64,000 bases of DNA from positions 81,664 through 145,663 of the forward strand of contig PHCQ01000004.1 of NCBI GenBank assembly GCA_002840835.1. The letters run 5' to 3'. The notes beneath the pieces are model-generated. The model made no database searches and was not told where the DNA came from. It saw only the letters and a list, made by a program, of their open reading frames with translations. This DNA comes from Betaproteobacteria bacterium HGW-Betaproteobacteria-16. Lineage in GTDB: Bacteria; Pseudomonadota; Gammaproteobacteria; Burkholderiales; Burkholderiaceae_C. Positions 8,713 through 18,355 of this stretch are shown here, in pieces (within the stretch, counting starts at the first letter, position 1; each line of letters starts with the position of its first letter). Position numbers and translations under genes: made by a program.

Positions 8713-10356
8713 TCAACTGCCGGGCTCTTCTTTTTCGAACTCGCGCAACAGCCGCTCCACGTCGCGGCGGCGGCTGTCCACAATGGCCATGGTCATCGGG
8801 TCGGCGTTTCGCACCGCCACCGGCTGGGCCTGCGCACCCCGGTAGCGCTCCAGCGCGCCGGCATAGTCCAGATGCGCCACGCGCGACTCGGCTTCTGCCC
8901 TAATGGCCCGCAAGGTCTGCCCCTGGGCATGGTAGACCCGGGCCAACGTCTCCCAGGCCAGCGCGTCCCGCGGATGGACCACCACCCAGCTTTGCAGCCG
9001 GGACTCCGCCAGCTGCGGTTCGCGCGTGGCGATGGCTGCCTGGGCACCCAGCAGCAACAAGGCGCGACTGCCACTGGCCAGCGCCTGGTCACGCATCGCC
9101 TTGTATGGTTCGGACCCTGCAGCACCTGCTGAAGCACCACGGCTGGGCGACAACATCAGTTCCAGCAACAAGGCGTCAACGACCCACCCGACCTCTGGCG
9201 TCACTTGCTTGCGCAGGGTCTGGGCCAATTCAAGTGCGAGCGCTGGTTGGCCCAGTCGCTGCGCCGACCAGGCGGCCGCGTAACGGTCGCCGGGTGACGC
9301 CTCGGGACCGCGGCCATTCTGCAGCCAGGCGCCCATGCGGTCGGTGCCCTTTTCAGCCAGCACCTTGGCCCGGGCCGCCATCAGCGGATGCAAGGCGGGC
9401 GACATCTGTGCCGCTGAGTCCGGCGTCTTGGGCAATTCGAGCACCAACCCACCCGTGCTGCCGGGAGCGGCCGACTCGCGCAGGGGACCCTGCTGGGCAG
9501 CGCCTGGGGATACAGGGGTGGTCGCCATCGGCAAACGGGCGCGCATGTCTGCGATGCGTTCGCTGTTGAGCGGGTGACTGCGCAGGTACGGAAAGCCACC
9601 GTCGTCGTTCAACCGGGAAGCCTGCTGCAGTTTGTCGAACATGGTCACAAATGCCAGTCCGTCAAACCCCGCACCCGTCATGACGCCGAAGCCGACCCGG
9701 TCGGCCTCACGCTCCATGTCGCGTGAAAAGTTCAGCTGCGTCTGCGCCGCGACCGCCTGGCTGCCGACGATGGCCGCGTTTGCCACATCGGCGTTGGCTC
9801 GTGCGGCCAGTGCACCCAGGATCAAGGCCCCCAGCATCCAGGGCGCCATCTTGTCCTGGCGGGTGAGCATGCGCGCGATGTGGCGCTGCGACACGTGGCT
9901 GAGTTCGTGCGCCATCACCGAGGCCAGTTCGCCGGTGGTGTCGGTCACCGCGATCAGCCCCAGGTTCACGCCCAGGTAGCCACCAGGCAGAGCAAAAGCG
10001 TTGACCCGACGGTCCCGGGAAATCATCAGCTCCCAGGCCAGGCGCTCGGCCAACTCGGGCGGTACCTCGCCGCGGGTGCGTGCGGCACCCAGCAGCGGCT
10101 GCCAGATCAGTTGCAGGTAGTCGCTCAGCACCGGGTCGTCCAGGTAATCCGGATCGCGGTAGATGTCGCGCGCAATGCGGTCGCCCAGGCGCCGCTCGGC
10201 GGCGATCGACATGCCCTGCACGTCACCCAGACTGGGCAGGCCCACGGGCTGTGCACCGGCCCAGCTGCCGGGCAGAATGGCCAGCGACACCGCCAGCAAA
10301 GCAGATAGCCAGCGCGCTGGTGCTGGCGTGGAGGGCAGGCAGGTAGGAACGCTCAT
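8713..10356 (-). CDS. M48 family metalloprotease with TPR-like C-terminus (BepA/YfgC-like)
   Basis: A 547-residue periplasmic zinc protease and chaperone-like protein. A signal peptide (WLSALLAVSLAILPGSWAGA, ending near residue 35) is followed by the peptidase domain, with the zinc motif HELSH at residues 150-154 and the third ligand region DMEREADRVG near 213-222. The substrate-gate segment YLRSHPLNSERI is conserved with BepA/YfgC, which maintains outer-membrane protein assembly. The C-terminal 200 residues are Ala-rich helices compatible with TPR repeats. The start at 10356 is chosen over the longer frame to 10401 because it places the signal sequence correctly. Confidence 0.9.
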   Translation of the reverse strand: MSVPTCLPSTPAPARWLSALLAVSLAILPGSWAGAQPVGLPSLGDVQGMSIAAERRLGDRIARDIYRDPDYLDDPVLSDYLQLIWQPLLGAARTRGEVPPELAERLAWELMISRDRRVNAFALPGGYLGVNLGLIAVTDTTGELASVMAHELSHVSQRHIARMLTRQDKMAPWMLGALILGALAARANADVANAAIVGSQAVAAQTQLNFSRDMEREADRVGFGVMTGAGFDGLAFVTMFDKLQQASRLNDDGGFPYLRSHPLNSERIADMRARLPMATTPVSPGAAQQGPLRESAAPGSTGGLVLELPKTPDSAAQMSPALHPLMAARAKVLAEKGTDRMGAWLQNGRGPEASPGDRYAAAWSAQRLGQPALALELAQTLRKQVTPEVGWVVDALLLELMLSPSRGASAGAAGSEPYKAMRDQALASGSRALLLLGAQAAIATREPQLAESRLQSWVVVHPRDALAWETLARVYHAQGQTLRAIRAEAESRVAHLDYAGALERYRGAQAQPVAVRNADPMTMAIVDSRRRDVERLLREFEKEEPGS

Positions 10357-10399
10357 CCCCGTATGATGCCGCCAACCCAGCGAGGTTTCCGTAAAGCAC

Positions 10400-10951
10400 A
10401 TGCAAAGTCAGGCCATGACACGATCAAATACGCCCTCCCACACGGTATCGGCTGATACAGACAGTACTGCCAGCGCCAGCCCACTGACCCACTTTGACGC
10501 GCAAGGCCAGGCGCACATGGTCGATGTGGCGGCCAAGGCACACACCCATCGGGTGGCGGTGGCCGAAGGTTTCATCACCATGGAACCGGCCACCCTGGCC
10601 CTGATCCAGAGCGGAAGCGCCAAAAAGGGCGATGTGCTCGGCATTGCCCGCATCGCCGGCATCCAGGGCGCCAAGCGGACCAGTGAGCTCATCCCGCTCT
10701 GCCACCCGATCGCCCTCACCCGCGTGGCGGTCGAATTCGAGGTGCTGCCTGATTCGCCATCGGTGAGATGCATCGCCACGGCGGAGTGCACCGGCCAGAC
10801 CGGCGTGGAGATGGAGGCCCTGACCGCCGCCAGTGTGGCGCTGCTGACGATTTACGACATGTGCAAGGCGGTGGACCGGGGCATGACGGTCAACGGCGTG
10901 CGGCTGTTGGAAAAGCGGGGAGGGAAAAGCGGGCATTTTGTGGCTGGGTAA
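10400..10951 (+). CDS. moaC: Cyclic pyranopterin monophosphate synthase MoaC
   Basis: A 183-residue molybdenum-cofactor enzyme that converts the MoaA product into cyclic pyranopterin monophosphate. Conserved blocks include [37 protein letters not shown] and [14 protein letters not shown], followed by [11 protein letters not shown]. The first 25 or so residues are a non-conserved extension, and the ATG at 10415 is an alternative start. It is divergent from the protease gene by 43 bases and convergent with the flippase gene. Confidence 0.95.
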   Translation: MQSQAMTRSNTPSHTVSADTDSTASASPLTHFDAQGQAHMVDVAAKAHTHRVAVAEGFITMEPATLALIQSGSAKKGDVLGIARIAGIQGAKRTSELIPLCHPIALTRVAVEFEVLPDSPSVRCIATAECTGQTGVEMEALTAASVALLTIYDMCKAVDRGMTVNGVRLLEKRGGKSGHFVAG

Positions 10952-11062
10952 TCAGCATTGACGCACTGGCAAACGCTCCCGACCAGCCCGCGACACGCAA
11001 ACCTGCACTTTGCGCAGATCCCTGTGGGACCGACATTGCCGCCGCTCTAAGGTCGCATTCCT

Positions 11063-12598
11063 TCAAGGATGTGGCGTTGAAAGCGACGCAGGTGGCGCCT
11101 CATTTCCACCTGAGCGATAGCGCAAGATGGGGAGGCCAACGCGCACCAACACAGGAGAAAAAAGCAGCGTGACCAGTGAACCCAGGATCAGCAAACGAAT
11201 CGAGGGGTGCTGTTCCGCGACAAAGGGCACGTGTTCCATCACCAGCAGGCCCAAGCCCGAGGCCAGCAAAAGCAAAAACAGCATCGCCGATTCGATGCGC
11301 AAGTTGCGAAGACCTAACTGGCGGCCAAGGTACTGGTTGACCATGGCTCTCACCATTTCGCACGCAGCAACCACAACCGCTGCACCTGTCAGGCCCCAAT
11401 CCCAGACCATCAGAGGTACCAGCAGTAACGCAAAGCACAGCAGTTTCACCGCGCCACCAACCGCCACCCACCTGGAGTGCCCCGTTGCGAGAAAGGCCGC
11501 GCCATACATGTTCTCCAGACAACCAAACCACACCCCGACCGCGAGAATGGGCAGAAAAACGCCGGCTTGCGCATAGCGATGGTCGTACGCGAGTTCGAAG
11601 AAGCTGGTGGCCCCTACGACAAGGAGCGTCGCCATGTAAGTGGACACCACCAGCACCGGCGCCCGCGTTCTTCGGAAGGCTTCCTCCAGGCCCACGCCTT
11701 CGTCCAGCATCCGCGCGTACCAGGGAAAAATCACCTTTGTCTGCAGGGTGCCTATCAGTGACGACACCATCAACGCAAGGCTCGCCGCAATCGAATAGAC
11801 ACCGACCTCTGCCAATGGGAACAAGCCTGCAAACACCAGGCGGTCGATCTGCAGCGCCAGGAAGGACAGCAGGGTGCTCAGAAAGATCCATTTGCCAAAC
11901 GAGAAGATTTCCCGCACGGAAGCGGGGTCCAGCATGAGACGATGCGCCCGGTTGGGTAGCATCCAGTAAGAGAGAAACGTACGCAGGCTGGCTGCCAACA
12001 CGGCAGCGATGGCCAACGCGTACACCGATCGGGTAAGCCAGGCCAGGCCCACCATCACGATGGCATTGCACATCTGCACCAACAGCTCCAGCCGGGTCAC
12101 AGTTCCCAACTGCATCTGCCGTGCGGCACTCAGCATGCGGGAGGACTGCACGCCATCAATCAGCGCAGTGAAGGCCACCAGCGGAATGAGCCAGCGCAAT
12201 TCCAGCGCCATGGGATCGTTGGCCCCATACAGCGTCGCCAAAGGCCAAGCGAGCAAAGCCGCTGTCAGGCACAGCACCGCGCCGCGAATCACCTGCAAGG
12301 TCCACGCAGTATTCAGAAAGTCGGGTTCGTCACCTCGGCGGTTCTGCACCACGCTAGGCTGCAAGCCAAGATCAGAGAACATGGACAGGCCCTGCATCAC
12401 CGCAGCAACGATGGCCATCAACGCAAACGCTTCTTCGAAGAGCAGGGCGGCCAAGGCGATGTTCGCCGCCAGGCGCAATGCCTGACCAATCCCGAATCCG
12501 GCAACGACCCAGCCCGTACCTGCGCGAGCCCGAGCCGAAAAAGCGGCACGATCAGGCCCGGTTGACTCAGGCAGTGGAATTGACGCTTGGGGATCCAT
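11063..12598 (-). CDS. Wzx-type polysaccharide flippase (oligosaccharide flippase family)
   Basis: A 511-residue multi-pass membrane protein of the MATE/MOP superfamily, expected to move lipid-linked glycan repeats across the inner membrane. The N-terminal segment GWVVAGFGIGQALRLAANIALAALL and the following FSDLGLQPSVVQNRRGD block are characteristic of the WzxC-like branch. About 12-14 hydrophobic segments are visible. The start codon shares one base with the stop of the upstream polymerase gene (TGATG), so the two are translationally coupled. It is the last gene of the minus-strand export operon. Confidence 0.88.
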   Translation of the reverse strand: MDPQASIPLPESTGPDRAAFSARARAGTGWVVAGFGIGQALRLAANIALAALLFEEAFALMAIVAAVMQGLSMFSDLGLQPSVVQNRRGDEPDFLNTAWTLQVIRGAVLCLTAALLAWPLATLYGANDPMALELRWLIPLVAFTALIDGVQSSRMLSAARQMQLGTVTRLELLVQMCNAIVMVGLAWLTRSVYALAIAAVLAASLRTFLSYWMLPNRAHRLMLDPASVREIFSFGKWIFLSTLLSFLALQIDRLVFAGLFPLAEVGVYSIAASLALMVSSLIGTLQTKVIFPWYARMLDEGVGLEEAFRRTRAPVLVVSTYMATLLVVGATSFFELAYDHRYAQAGVFLPILAVGVWFGCLENMYGAAFLATGHSRWVAVGGAVKLLCFALLLVPLMVWDWGLTGAAVVVAACEMVRAMVNQYLGRQLGLRNLRIESAMLFLLLLASGLGLLVMEHVPFVAEQHPSIRLLILGSLVTLLFSPVLVRVGLPILRYRSGGNEAPPASLSTPHP

Positions 12599-14106
12599 CA
12601 GGATTCGGACGGTTCAGGACCGCTCACTGGTTGCTTCATCAAACTGGCATAGGCGACACAGACGCCGAGCACCGTCCAATAAATTACCGACACGGCAAAG
12701 ATACTGCTGACCGTGTAGATCACCAACATGACGGCAGCCAGGGTGGCCGACAACGCTCGGCCCAGCACCACGGCCTCAGCCCCATGGGCTAGGGCTTTGC
12801 GGGTCGCGGCCCTGACTTGTTTGAGCGCGAGCACAAAAGCGCCCACGAACAAACTCAACCCGATCAGTCCCGCATTGAGCACCACACCGACATAGGTGTT
12901 CACGATATCGATGATCCCATCGCCTTGCACCATCACCTGCAGCTCCGGCGCACGAAGATAGTCCACCGACCCGAGCCAAAGGTTGCGTTCGATGACCGGC
13001 AAGGCGCTGGTCAGTAGGTTGGCGCGGTATTCGACATTGAACTCGTCGACAGTCCCGACAAAGGGCAGCATGTCGAGCACAACCTGTCCCATGGGAATTA
13101 CGTTGAGCATCACCCAGGAGGCCACCGCCACCAGCACAGTGGTGGTCAGTTTCTTGAGGGCATTCGGTCCCTGGATCAGATACACGATCAGCAAGAAGCC
13201 AGCCCCCACCCAAGGCCCTCGAGACAGGGAGCTGGCCACACCCATCAATAGCAGCCCCGCACCCAGCCACTTCAGCTTGGCAGGTTCCACGTATTCCTTC
13301 AGAAAGAAGAAAAAACCCAGGGCCACCATCAACACATAGCCCAACACGATCGAGTTGCCCACAGTGGCATTGGGACGAAGAAAGGCGCCGCGGTAAAGGT
13401 AGCCGCCAAATTCCATGGCATTGAGCCCCAACACGTTCAGCACCGAAAAGTACAACTGCCAGCTCAAAACCACCTCGCTCACTGCAATGGCCGCCAGCAC
13501 CATTGCGCTCATGACAAATCCCGTCAGCGCATACTTGAAGCCATTCAGGCTGCGAAGACTCCTGCTGGCCACGTAGTAGGGCAGAAACACATCAATACCT
13601 ATGGTGACGATGTCGCGCAACCCACTTGTCAGGTTGGCCTCGCGAAAACGAAGCAGCGAAATCAGCAACAGATAGGCCAGCACCATCCAATCCACAGATG
13701 ACTTCCCCCATTTCAGCGTCGAAGAGCGTTGAAACAGGGCAATGGCCGCAGGCAGCAGAAGCACAAGGGCCAACAGGCGGTACTGGTTGAGATTGAGGAT
13801 GTAGTTCACCAAGCCCATGCCTGGCACCTCGGTGCCTGCTGGCGGCGCCACGAACAGCAACAGGAAGTACACGCCCATGACTTGAGCCTCCCTGCGCGCC
13901 ATCACCAGGGCGTACGCCGCGACCATGAGCACATACAGCCAAAAGCTGTGCGCCAGGAACAAGGCCAGGGTCATGAACACCCACAGCATCCGCCAGCGCG
14001 AAAACGTCTTGGCATCCACGACCTGCACCAGCGCCGGCCGGGCGAAGTGAAGCACCGCGACGCTCAATGCGAGTACCACCATCAGAGCGCGCAAGTGTTC
14101 CGGCAT
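12598..14106 (-). CDS. O-antigen ligase / Wzy-type polymerase family protein
   Basis: A 502-residue membrane protein with about 11-12 hydrophobic segments and a large periplasmic loop around residues 340-400 (WLGSVDYLRAPELQ). The segment SSLSRGPWVGAGFLLIVYL is the Wzy_C/WaaL signature with its conserved Arg-Gly. In this operon it is most likely the polymerase that joins exopolysaccharide repeats in the periplasm, although a ligase role cannot be excluded. It is coupled to the flippase downstream. Confidence 0.85.
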   Translation of the reverse strand: MPEHLRALMVVLALSVAVLHFARPALVQVVDAKTFSRWRMLWVFMTLALFLAHSFWLYVLMVAAYALVMARREAQVMGVYFLLLFVAPPAGTEVPGMGLVNYILNLNQYRLLALVLLLPAAIALFQRSSTLKWGKSSVDWMVLAYLLLISLLRFREANLTSGLRDIVTIGIDVFLPYYVASRSLRSLNGFKYALTGFVMSAMVLAAIAVSEVVLSWQLYFSVLNVLGLNAMEFGGYLYRGAFLRPNATVGNSIVLGYVLMVALGFFFFLKEYVEPAKLKWLGAGLLLMGVASSLSRGPWVGAGFLLIVYLIQGPNALKKLTTTVLVAVASWVMLNVIPMGQVVLDMLPFVGTVDEFNVEYRANLLTSALPVIERNLWLGSVDYLRAPELQVMVQGDGIIDIVNTYVGVVLNAGLIGLSLFVGAFVLALKQVRAATRKALAHGAEAVVLGRALSATLAAVMLVIYTVSSIFAVSVIYWTVLGVCVAYASLMKQPVSGPEPSES

Positions 14107-14229
14107 CGTCAGTTAATCCCCGCAACGGGGTCTCTCTTGACCATGCAGTTGGCACCCAGGCAAACTCCTGCAACCGGAGTCAGACGTGGCAATTGCAGAT
14201 ACTGGGAGCGGCCAGAAGGCGCGAGCATC
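14107..14229 (-). promoter_or_regulatory. Gap with two small hairpins ahead of the polymerase gene
   Basis: This 123-base gap separates the kinase stop from the polymerase start. Read on the minus strand it contains CCCCGTTGCGGGG (5-bp stem, TTG loop) about 20 bases before the ATG and CTCCGGTTGCAGGAG further upstream. The shared GTTGC core is notable. They may regulate translation or only shape mRNA decay; no promoter was identified. Confidence 0.3.
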
Positions 14230-15075
14230 TCAGTAATAGTTGGCTTGGGTTGACGACGACTCTTCCTTGTTGAGGACGACCCCCAGGAGGTTGGTTTTGG
14301 AGAGCCGCATCATGCACTCCTCGATCTCTTTCTCGGATGAGGCCCCATTCGCAATCACCAGCAGCACGCAATCCATGTGCGGCACCACAGCCATGACATC
14401 GTCAGCCACCAGCATCGGCGGAAGATCAAAAATCACCGTCCGGTCCTGGTATCGATCCCGCAAATCGGCGATCAGATGACTCACTTTGGAAGAAGAAAGC
14501 ACCTCGGCTGCCTTGGCAATCGGCCGGTGGGTGGGCAATACCACCAGGCGCTCCATGCCCGGATTGACCAAGGCAGCTGCCACATCGGCTTTGTCTTCGA
14601 GGACCTCATTGAGCGACAGATTCTGGTGAAGTCCGAGTGAAGCAGCCACCCGTGGCCGTCGAAAATCGAAATCCACCAGTAACGCTGTCCGATCAGGTTG
14701 CTGCGCAATGCTGATCGCAAGGTTGATGGCCGTCATGGTTTTGCCCGACTCCACCGTGGGCGAGGTGATAGCCAACGTCCGCCACCCCTTTTCTTCCATC
14801 TGCTGCAACACCTGTGTCCGCAGCACATCGAAGGCCCAACTGGCCTGGTGCGACTTCTGATGGGCAACGATGCGATGCTGCTCGAGATGCTTCTCGTCGA
14901 GTCTGACGACCGGCGTTTTCTGGTACTGGATGGAGGCGGGAGAGAGATGCGGCACCTCTGGCGCCGCTGCGGTCTCTGAAACCTGGTTAGATTCTCCAAC
15001 CGGCTCAATTGCCACCGCAAGAGCACTTTGGCCCCCTGTTTTCGCTTTCTCGATCGCGAGCTTGATGCGTTCCAT
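14230..15075 (-). CDS. Bacterial tyrosine kinase, CpsD/EpsG-like
   Basis: A 281-residue cytoplasmic BY-kinase ATPase that pairs with a Wzz/GumC-like membrane protein to control chain length. The P-loop region reads TSPTVESGKTMTAINLA, the Walker A' strand LLVDFDFRRP follows, and the Walker B strand is VIFDLPPML. The C-terminus ends ...STQANYY, a very short two-tyrosine tail instead of a long Tyr cluster. The frame opens at a TTG (15093), but the ATG at 15075 gives the usual MERIKLAIEKAK start. It lies 14 bases downstream of the co-polymerase stop. Confidence 0.88.
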   Translation of the reverse strand: MERIKLAIEKAKTGGQSALAVAIEPVGESNQVSETAAAPEVPHLSPASIQYQKTPVVRLDEKHLEQHRIVAHQKSHQASWAFDVLRTQVLQQMEEKGWRTLAITSPTVESGKTMTAINLAISIAQQPDRTALLVDFDFRRPRVAASLGLHQNLSLNEVLEDKADVAAALVNPGMERLVVLPTHRPIAKAAEVLSSSKVSHLIADLRDRYQDRTVIFDLPPMLVADDVMAVVPHMDCVLLVIANGASSEKEIEECMMRLSKTNLLGVVLNKEESSSTQANYY

Positions 15076-15089
15076 GTAGCAGAAGACCT

Positions 15090-16685
15090 TCAACCCAGGC
15101 GGGCAAACATAGCGATCAACAGGGTGTTCAGGGGCATGATGAACAGATGGATCAGTACCAGGCAGAGCAGTCCTGCGCTCGCGATCAACCAGGCAGACCT
15201 TTTGCGCAAGGCATGCGACGCCCTCAGTTCTGCCATGGTCGAAATGTAGGGAATAACCACCAAGGGCCGCTGGCCCGTGATGGCGCTCACCGCATTGACG
15301 CCACGCACGCGTGCAAACAGGTTTTCGAGCACCACCACCACACCGGCAGCAGCGGCCAGGGAGAGGAAAAATCCCAACGCCACCATTTTCTTGCGGCTGG
15401 GCTTGATCGGGTATTCCGGCAACAGGGGCGGCTCCAGCAACGTGAACCGCTCAGCTTGCTGCCCGCCTTCCATGTTTTCGACCACCTGCGCAGACAATTG
15501 TTTGGCTCGCAGATCTTCGTACTTGGCCTGCGCCGAATCGTAGTCACGCTGCAAGGCAGCCAGATCTCGCTCCACCTGCGGCGCCCTGAGGACCTGTGAT
15601 CGAAGCCGCGCGATGTTGGCTCGAAGGCTGCGCTGTTGATCCGCCGACAACTCCGCTCGAGATCGTGTCGAAGAAATTTGCGCCTCCAGCAGAGAAACGG
15701 CCAGTTGCGCCTGCGCTGCGGCAGCGGTGCGCGATGGGCTCACGGCATTGGCTTCCGCAATCACCGCCTTTTCCAGGGTCTCGATTCTGCGTATCTGCGC
15801 ACGGATATCGGGATGACTTTCGGTATAGATTCCCCTGATGCGAGCCAACTCAGCCCGGGCCCGCTCCAGCTCCTGCTCGGTGGATGTTGGTCCGACGGAA
15901 GTACCAGCACCGGGTGCCATCACGCCTGCCCGCGCGCCCGCCAGCTCAACTTCAAGTGTGCGCAATTCATCCAAGGCCGCCCGATGATCGCGCTCGGCGC
16001 CACGCAGGTCTGCTTCGAGCGTCTGAATGCTGGCATTGCTTGTGGCATCGGGCATTACCCCGCCCTGACGCTGCTTGTACGCAGCAATCTGCCGTTCCAG
16101 TTGCTCAAGCTGCTCTTTCAGCCTCTCGGCTTCCGCATTGAAGAACTCGGTCGTTCTTGCGGCCTGTTCGACACGGGACTGCGTATTGCTCTGCAGAAAC
16201 AGCGTCACCAGCTCCTGCACCACCGCCAACGCTTTCTCTGGGTCCGAGTGCTGGAATGACAGGTTGAAGGAAACAGAGGCAGGCCTCTGCCAGTCGCCGC
16301 CCCCAAGCGTCATCACTTGCACACCGGTGCTGCCTCGCATCGCTTCGGCCACCTCGAACTCTTTTCCCGGGCTTGACATGGCCTCTTCAGGAAACAGCTC
16401 GTGCTTTCGCACAATGCGCAGCAGATTCTCACGCGTCATGAGCCGCTGACGAAGAACCTGAACGCGGTCCTCTGCCGGATTTGCATTGCCTGCTCCGCCC
16501 GCATCGGCCTGTATCCGGGGTCCCTCGACCAGAATCGTCGCGTAGGACTCATACACCCTGGGAGCCAGCAAGGCGACCACCACGGATACAGCCAGGACAG
16601 ACCCGATGACAAGGATGATCACCACCCCCCAACGGCGAACGATGGACAGGTAATCATGAAATGTCAGTTGATAGTCGGCCGCCAT
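15090..16685 (-). CDS. Wzz/GumC-like chain-length determinant (polysaccharide co-polymerase)
   Basis: A 531-residue inner-membrane protein. A first transmembrane helix lies near residues 18-38 (WGVVIILVIGSVLAVSVVVAL). A long periplasmic region with extended coiled coil (about 170-400, rich in EQLERQ/RAELARIRG heptads) follows. Further helices lie near 440 and at the C-terminus (LLCLVLIHLFIMPLNTLLI), which is more membrane segments than the usual two. No kinase domain is fused; the kinase is the next gene. It controls polymer length and links the kinase to the export pore. Confidence 0.88.
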   Translation of the reverse strand: MAADYQLTFHDYLSIVRRWGVVIILVIGSVLAVSVVVALLAPRVYESYATILVEGPRIQADAGGAGNANPAEDRVQVLRQRLMTRENLLRIVRKHELFPEEAMSSPGKEFEVAEAMRGSTGVQVMTLGGGDWQRPASVSFNLSFQHSDPEKALAVVQELVTLFLQSNTQSRVEQAARTTEFFNAEAERLKEQLEQLERQIAAYKQRQGGVMPDATSNASIQTLEADLRGAERDHRAALDELRTLEVELAGARAGVMAPGAGTSVGPTSTEQELERARAELARIRGIYTESHPDIRAQIRRIETLEKAVIAEANAVSPSRTAAAAQAQLAVSLLEAQISSTRSRAELSADQQRSLRANIARLRSQVLRAPQVERDLAALQRDYDSAQAKYEDLRAKQLSAQVVENMEGGQQAERFTLLEPPLLPEYPIKPSRKKMVALGFFLSLAAAAGVVVVLENLFARVRGVNAVSAITGQRPLVVIPYISTMAELRASHALRKRSAWLIASAGLLCLVLIHLFIMPLNTLLIAMFARLG

Positions 16686-16697
16686 GGTACGCAGGAG

Positions 16698-17795
16698 TCA
16701 AAAATTGGGGTGCGAATAGACGAACCCGAGCCCAATGAGGTTGCCGCTTGCCGGACCATCTGCAGCTCTCAGCCGCCGATGCTCCACTCCGAAACTCATC
16801 GACCAGAACTGCGTGAGCTCGGACATCAGCCGCGCAGAAATGCTGGAACCCGAGGTGCTTTCTGGCGCAAGAGACTGCGCCCGGCCGGCTCGCAGAGACA
16901 GTGAGGTACTGCCTGTCACCACATAGTCCAAGGTCCAGTCCACTTCCTGCGTGCGCAGGTAACCACCGACCGTACCGCCCGCGGCCACGTTTCGCGCCCA
17001 CCCGATCGAAGTCGAAAAGCGCTCACCGGCGTACGTCAACTGAAGCCGCCCTACCGGATCCGTTTGACTTCGCGAGCCGCTGGTACGAACTACGCCCAAT
17101 TCAGTGTTCAACGTCAGAACCTCATTCAACGGCCTCTCATACCTGAACAACAGCCCCACACGTGAGTCGTTTTCCGACTCGCCATCGGGCACTAGGCGCG
17201 CGGCACTGGCTTCCAGAGAATACGAATCGTCTTCACCGCGATCTCGCTCCATAGCGACGGACGCCGCCGTTTCGTGGTAGTCCTCCAGCAGGGGGTCGTC
17301 GTAGCTCACCCGGGTATGCGCGGCTCCCAGCATCACCCGGGTGTTCGGCGCCAGATCCTTTGACCATCTGGCCCCGAACACGCCGGTTTCCTGGGTACTG
17401 TCGACGGCGAGGCGACCAAAATCTGCGAATTCGGTGGAGCGGGTAGATTCACGGCGATAGGATGCGCTCAAACCGAACACAGAGGTGGGACGGCTCGACT
17501 CCCAGACATAGCCAACATCAGGAAGGTTGCGGTTGGCGCTCAGTGCGGTATTGCTCGACTGCTCGATGGCCACGCCCATGGTCAGCACGGTCCTGACATC
17601 ATCTCGCACCGACTCGATTTCGTAACGCGGTGCCAGACGGAACACGGTCACACGGCCCTCACCACTCGGCGCCAGGCCAGGATTGGTCACGCTCTCGACT
17701 TCAAACGGCACGGTCAGAGAATGTTGTGCCCATCCGTATGGGGCAGCAACGACCAGCGAAGCGGCAATGAACCTGCGGAAGAGTACGCGTTTCAT
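16698..17795 (-). CDS. Outer-membrane beta-barrel protein of the exopolysaccharide operon (EpsL-like)
   Basis: A 365-residue secreted protein with a signal peptide (FIAASLVVAAPYGWAQ, cleaved after about residue 23). The alternating hydrophobic/polar strands are typical of a beta-barrel, and it ends in a C-terminal Phe (VYSHPNF), the outer-membrane assembly signal. In exosortase-type and related EPS operons a barrel of this kind sits beside the Wza-like gene. Here it lies 2 bases downstream of it. It probably forms or assists the outer-membrane exit. There is no catalytic motif. Confidence 0.75.
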   Translation of the reverse strand: MKRVLFRRFIAASLVVAAPYGWAQHSLTVPFEVESVTNPGLAPSGEGRVTVFRLAPRYEIESVRDDVRTVLTMGVAIEQSSNTALSANRNLPDVGYVWESSRPTSVFGLSASYRRESTRSTEFADFGRLAVDSTQETGVFGARWSKDLAPNTRVMLGAAHTRVSYDDPLLEDYHETAASVAMERDRGEDDSYSLEASAARLVPDGESENDSRVGLLFRYERPLNEVLTLNTELGVVRTSGSRSQTDPVGRLQLTYAGERFSTSIGWARNVAAGGTVGGYLRTQEVDWTLDYVVTGSTSLSLRAGRAQSLAPESTSGSSISARLMSELTQFWSMSFGVEHRRLRAADGPASGNLIGLGFVYSHPNF

Positions 17796-17797
17796 GC

Positions 17798-18355
17798 TTA
17801 TGGCACCAGAATCGTGTCGCCAGGCATCAAGACGACGTTGGTGTCGAGCTGCGAGCCTTTGATCAGGTCGTCATAACGCACAGGCAACACCTGGGGACCC
17901 GTTGGCGTATTCCGAAGCACACGGATCGCATTGCCGTCGGCAAACCGATCCAGGCCACCCGCCTGGCTCAGCATCTGGAGAACGGTCGTGTTGGGTCCGG
18001 ACAATACGACGGGCCCTGGGTTGACCACCTTACCCAATATATAAACACGGCTGCCGTCTGTTCCGATCACCGCGACTGTCACCACAGCCTCAGGAATGTA
18101 CTTCTTGAGTTTTTCGGCCACCCGCGCTTCAGCCTCGGGAGTGCTCAAGCCGGCCACTTCCACCCGCCCGGCAAGCGGAAAGGTGATGCTGCCATCCGGC
18201 AAGACCCGCACTTCCATTCGCAACGCCTCATCACGCCACACGGACACCATGAGTAAGTCGCCATGACGCAGGATATAGGGGCTCGACGACTGGGCAAACG
18301 CGGCAGAACTCGCCAAGAAAAGGATCGCGAACTTGAGGTATTTGAACAATGTCAT
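17798..18355 (-). CDS. Polysaccharide export protein, Wza/EpsE-like (short form)
   Basis: A 185-residue periplasmic/outer-membrane export protein. A signal peptide (LKFAILFLASSAAFAQ) is followed by the Poly_export domain (YILRHGDLLMVSVW...LRMEVRVLPDGSITFPLAGRV) and an SLBB domain (GSRVYILGKVVNPGPVVL). There is no lipobox Cys and no C-terminal amphipathic helix, both present in E. coli Wza. The separate beta-barrel next door may therefore supply the outer-membrane pore. A GGAG ribosome site lies 7 bases before the ATG. This is the first gene of the minus-strand operon. Confidence 0.9.
   Translation of the reverse strand: MTLFKYLKFAILFLASSAAFAQSSSPYILRHGDLLMVSVWRDEALRMEVRVLPDGSITFPLAGRVEVAGLSTPEAEARVAEKLKKYIPEAVVTVAVIGTDGSRVYILGKVVNPGPVVLSGPNTTVLQMLSQAGGLDRFADGNAIRVLRNTPTGPQVLPVRYDDLIKGSQLDTNVVLMPGDTILVP

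Noticed and set aside
14140..14170. Sigma-54-like TTGGCACCCAGG
   Set aside because: GG is not followed by GC after 10 bases, and it points away from the minus-strand operon.
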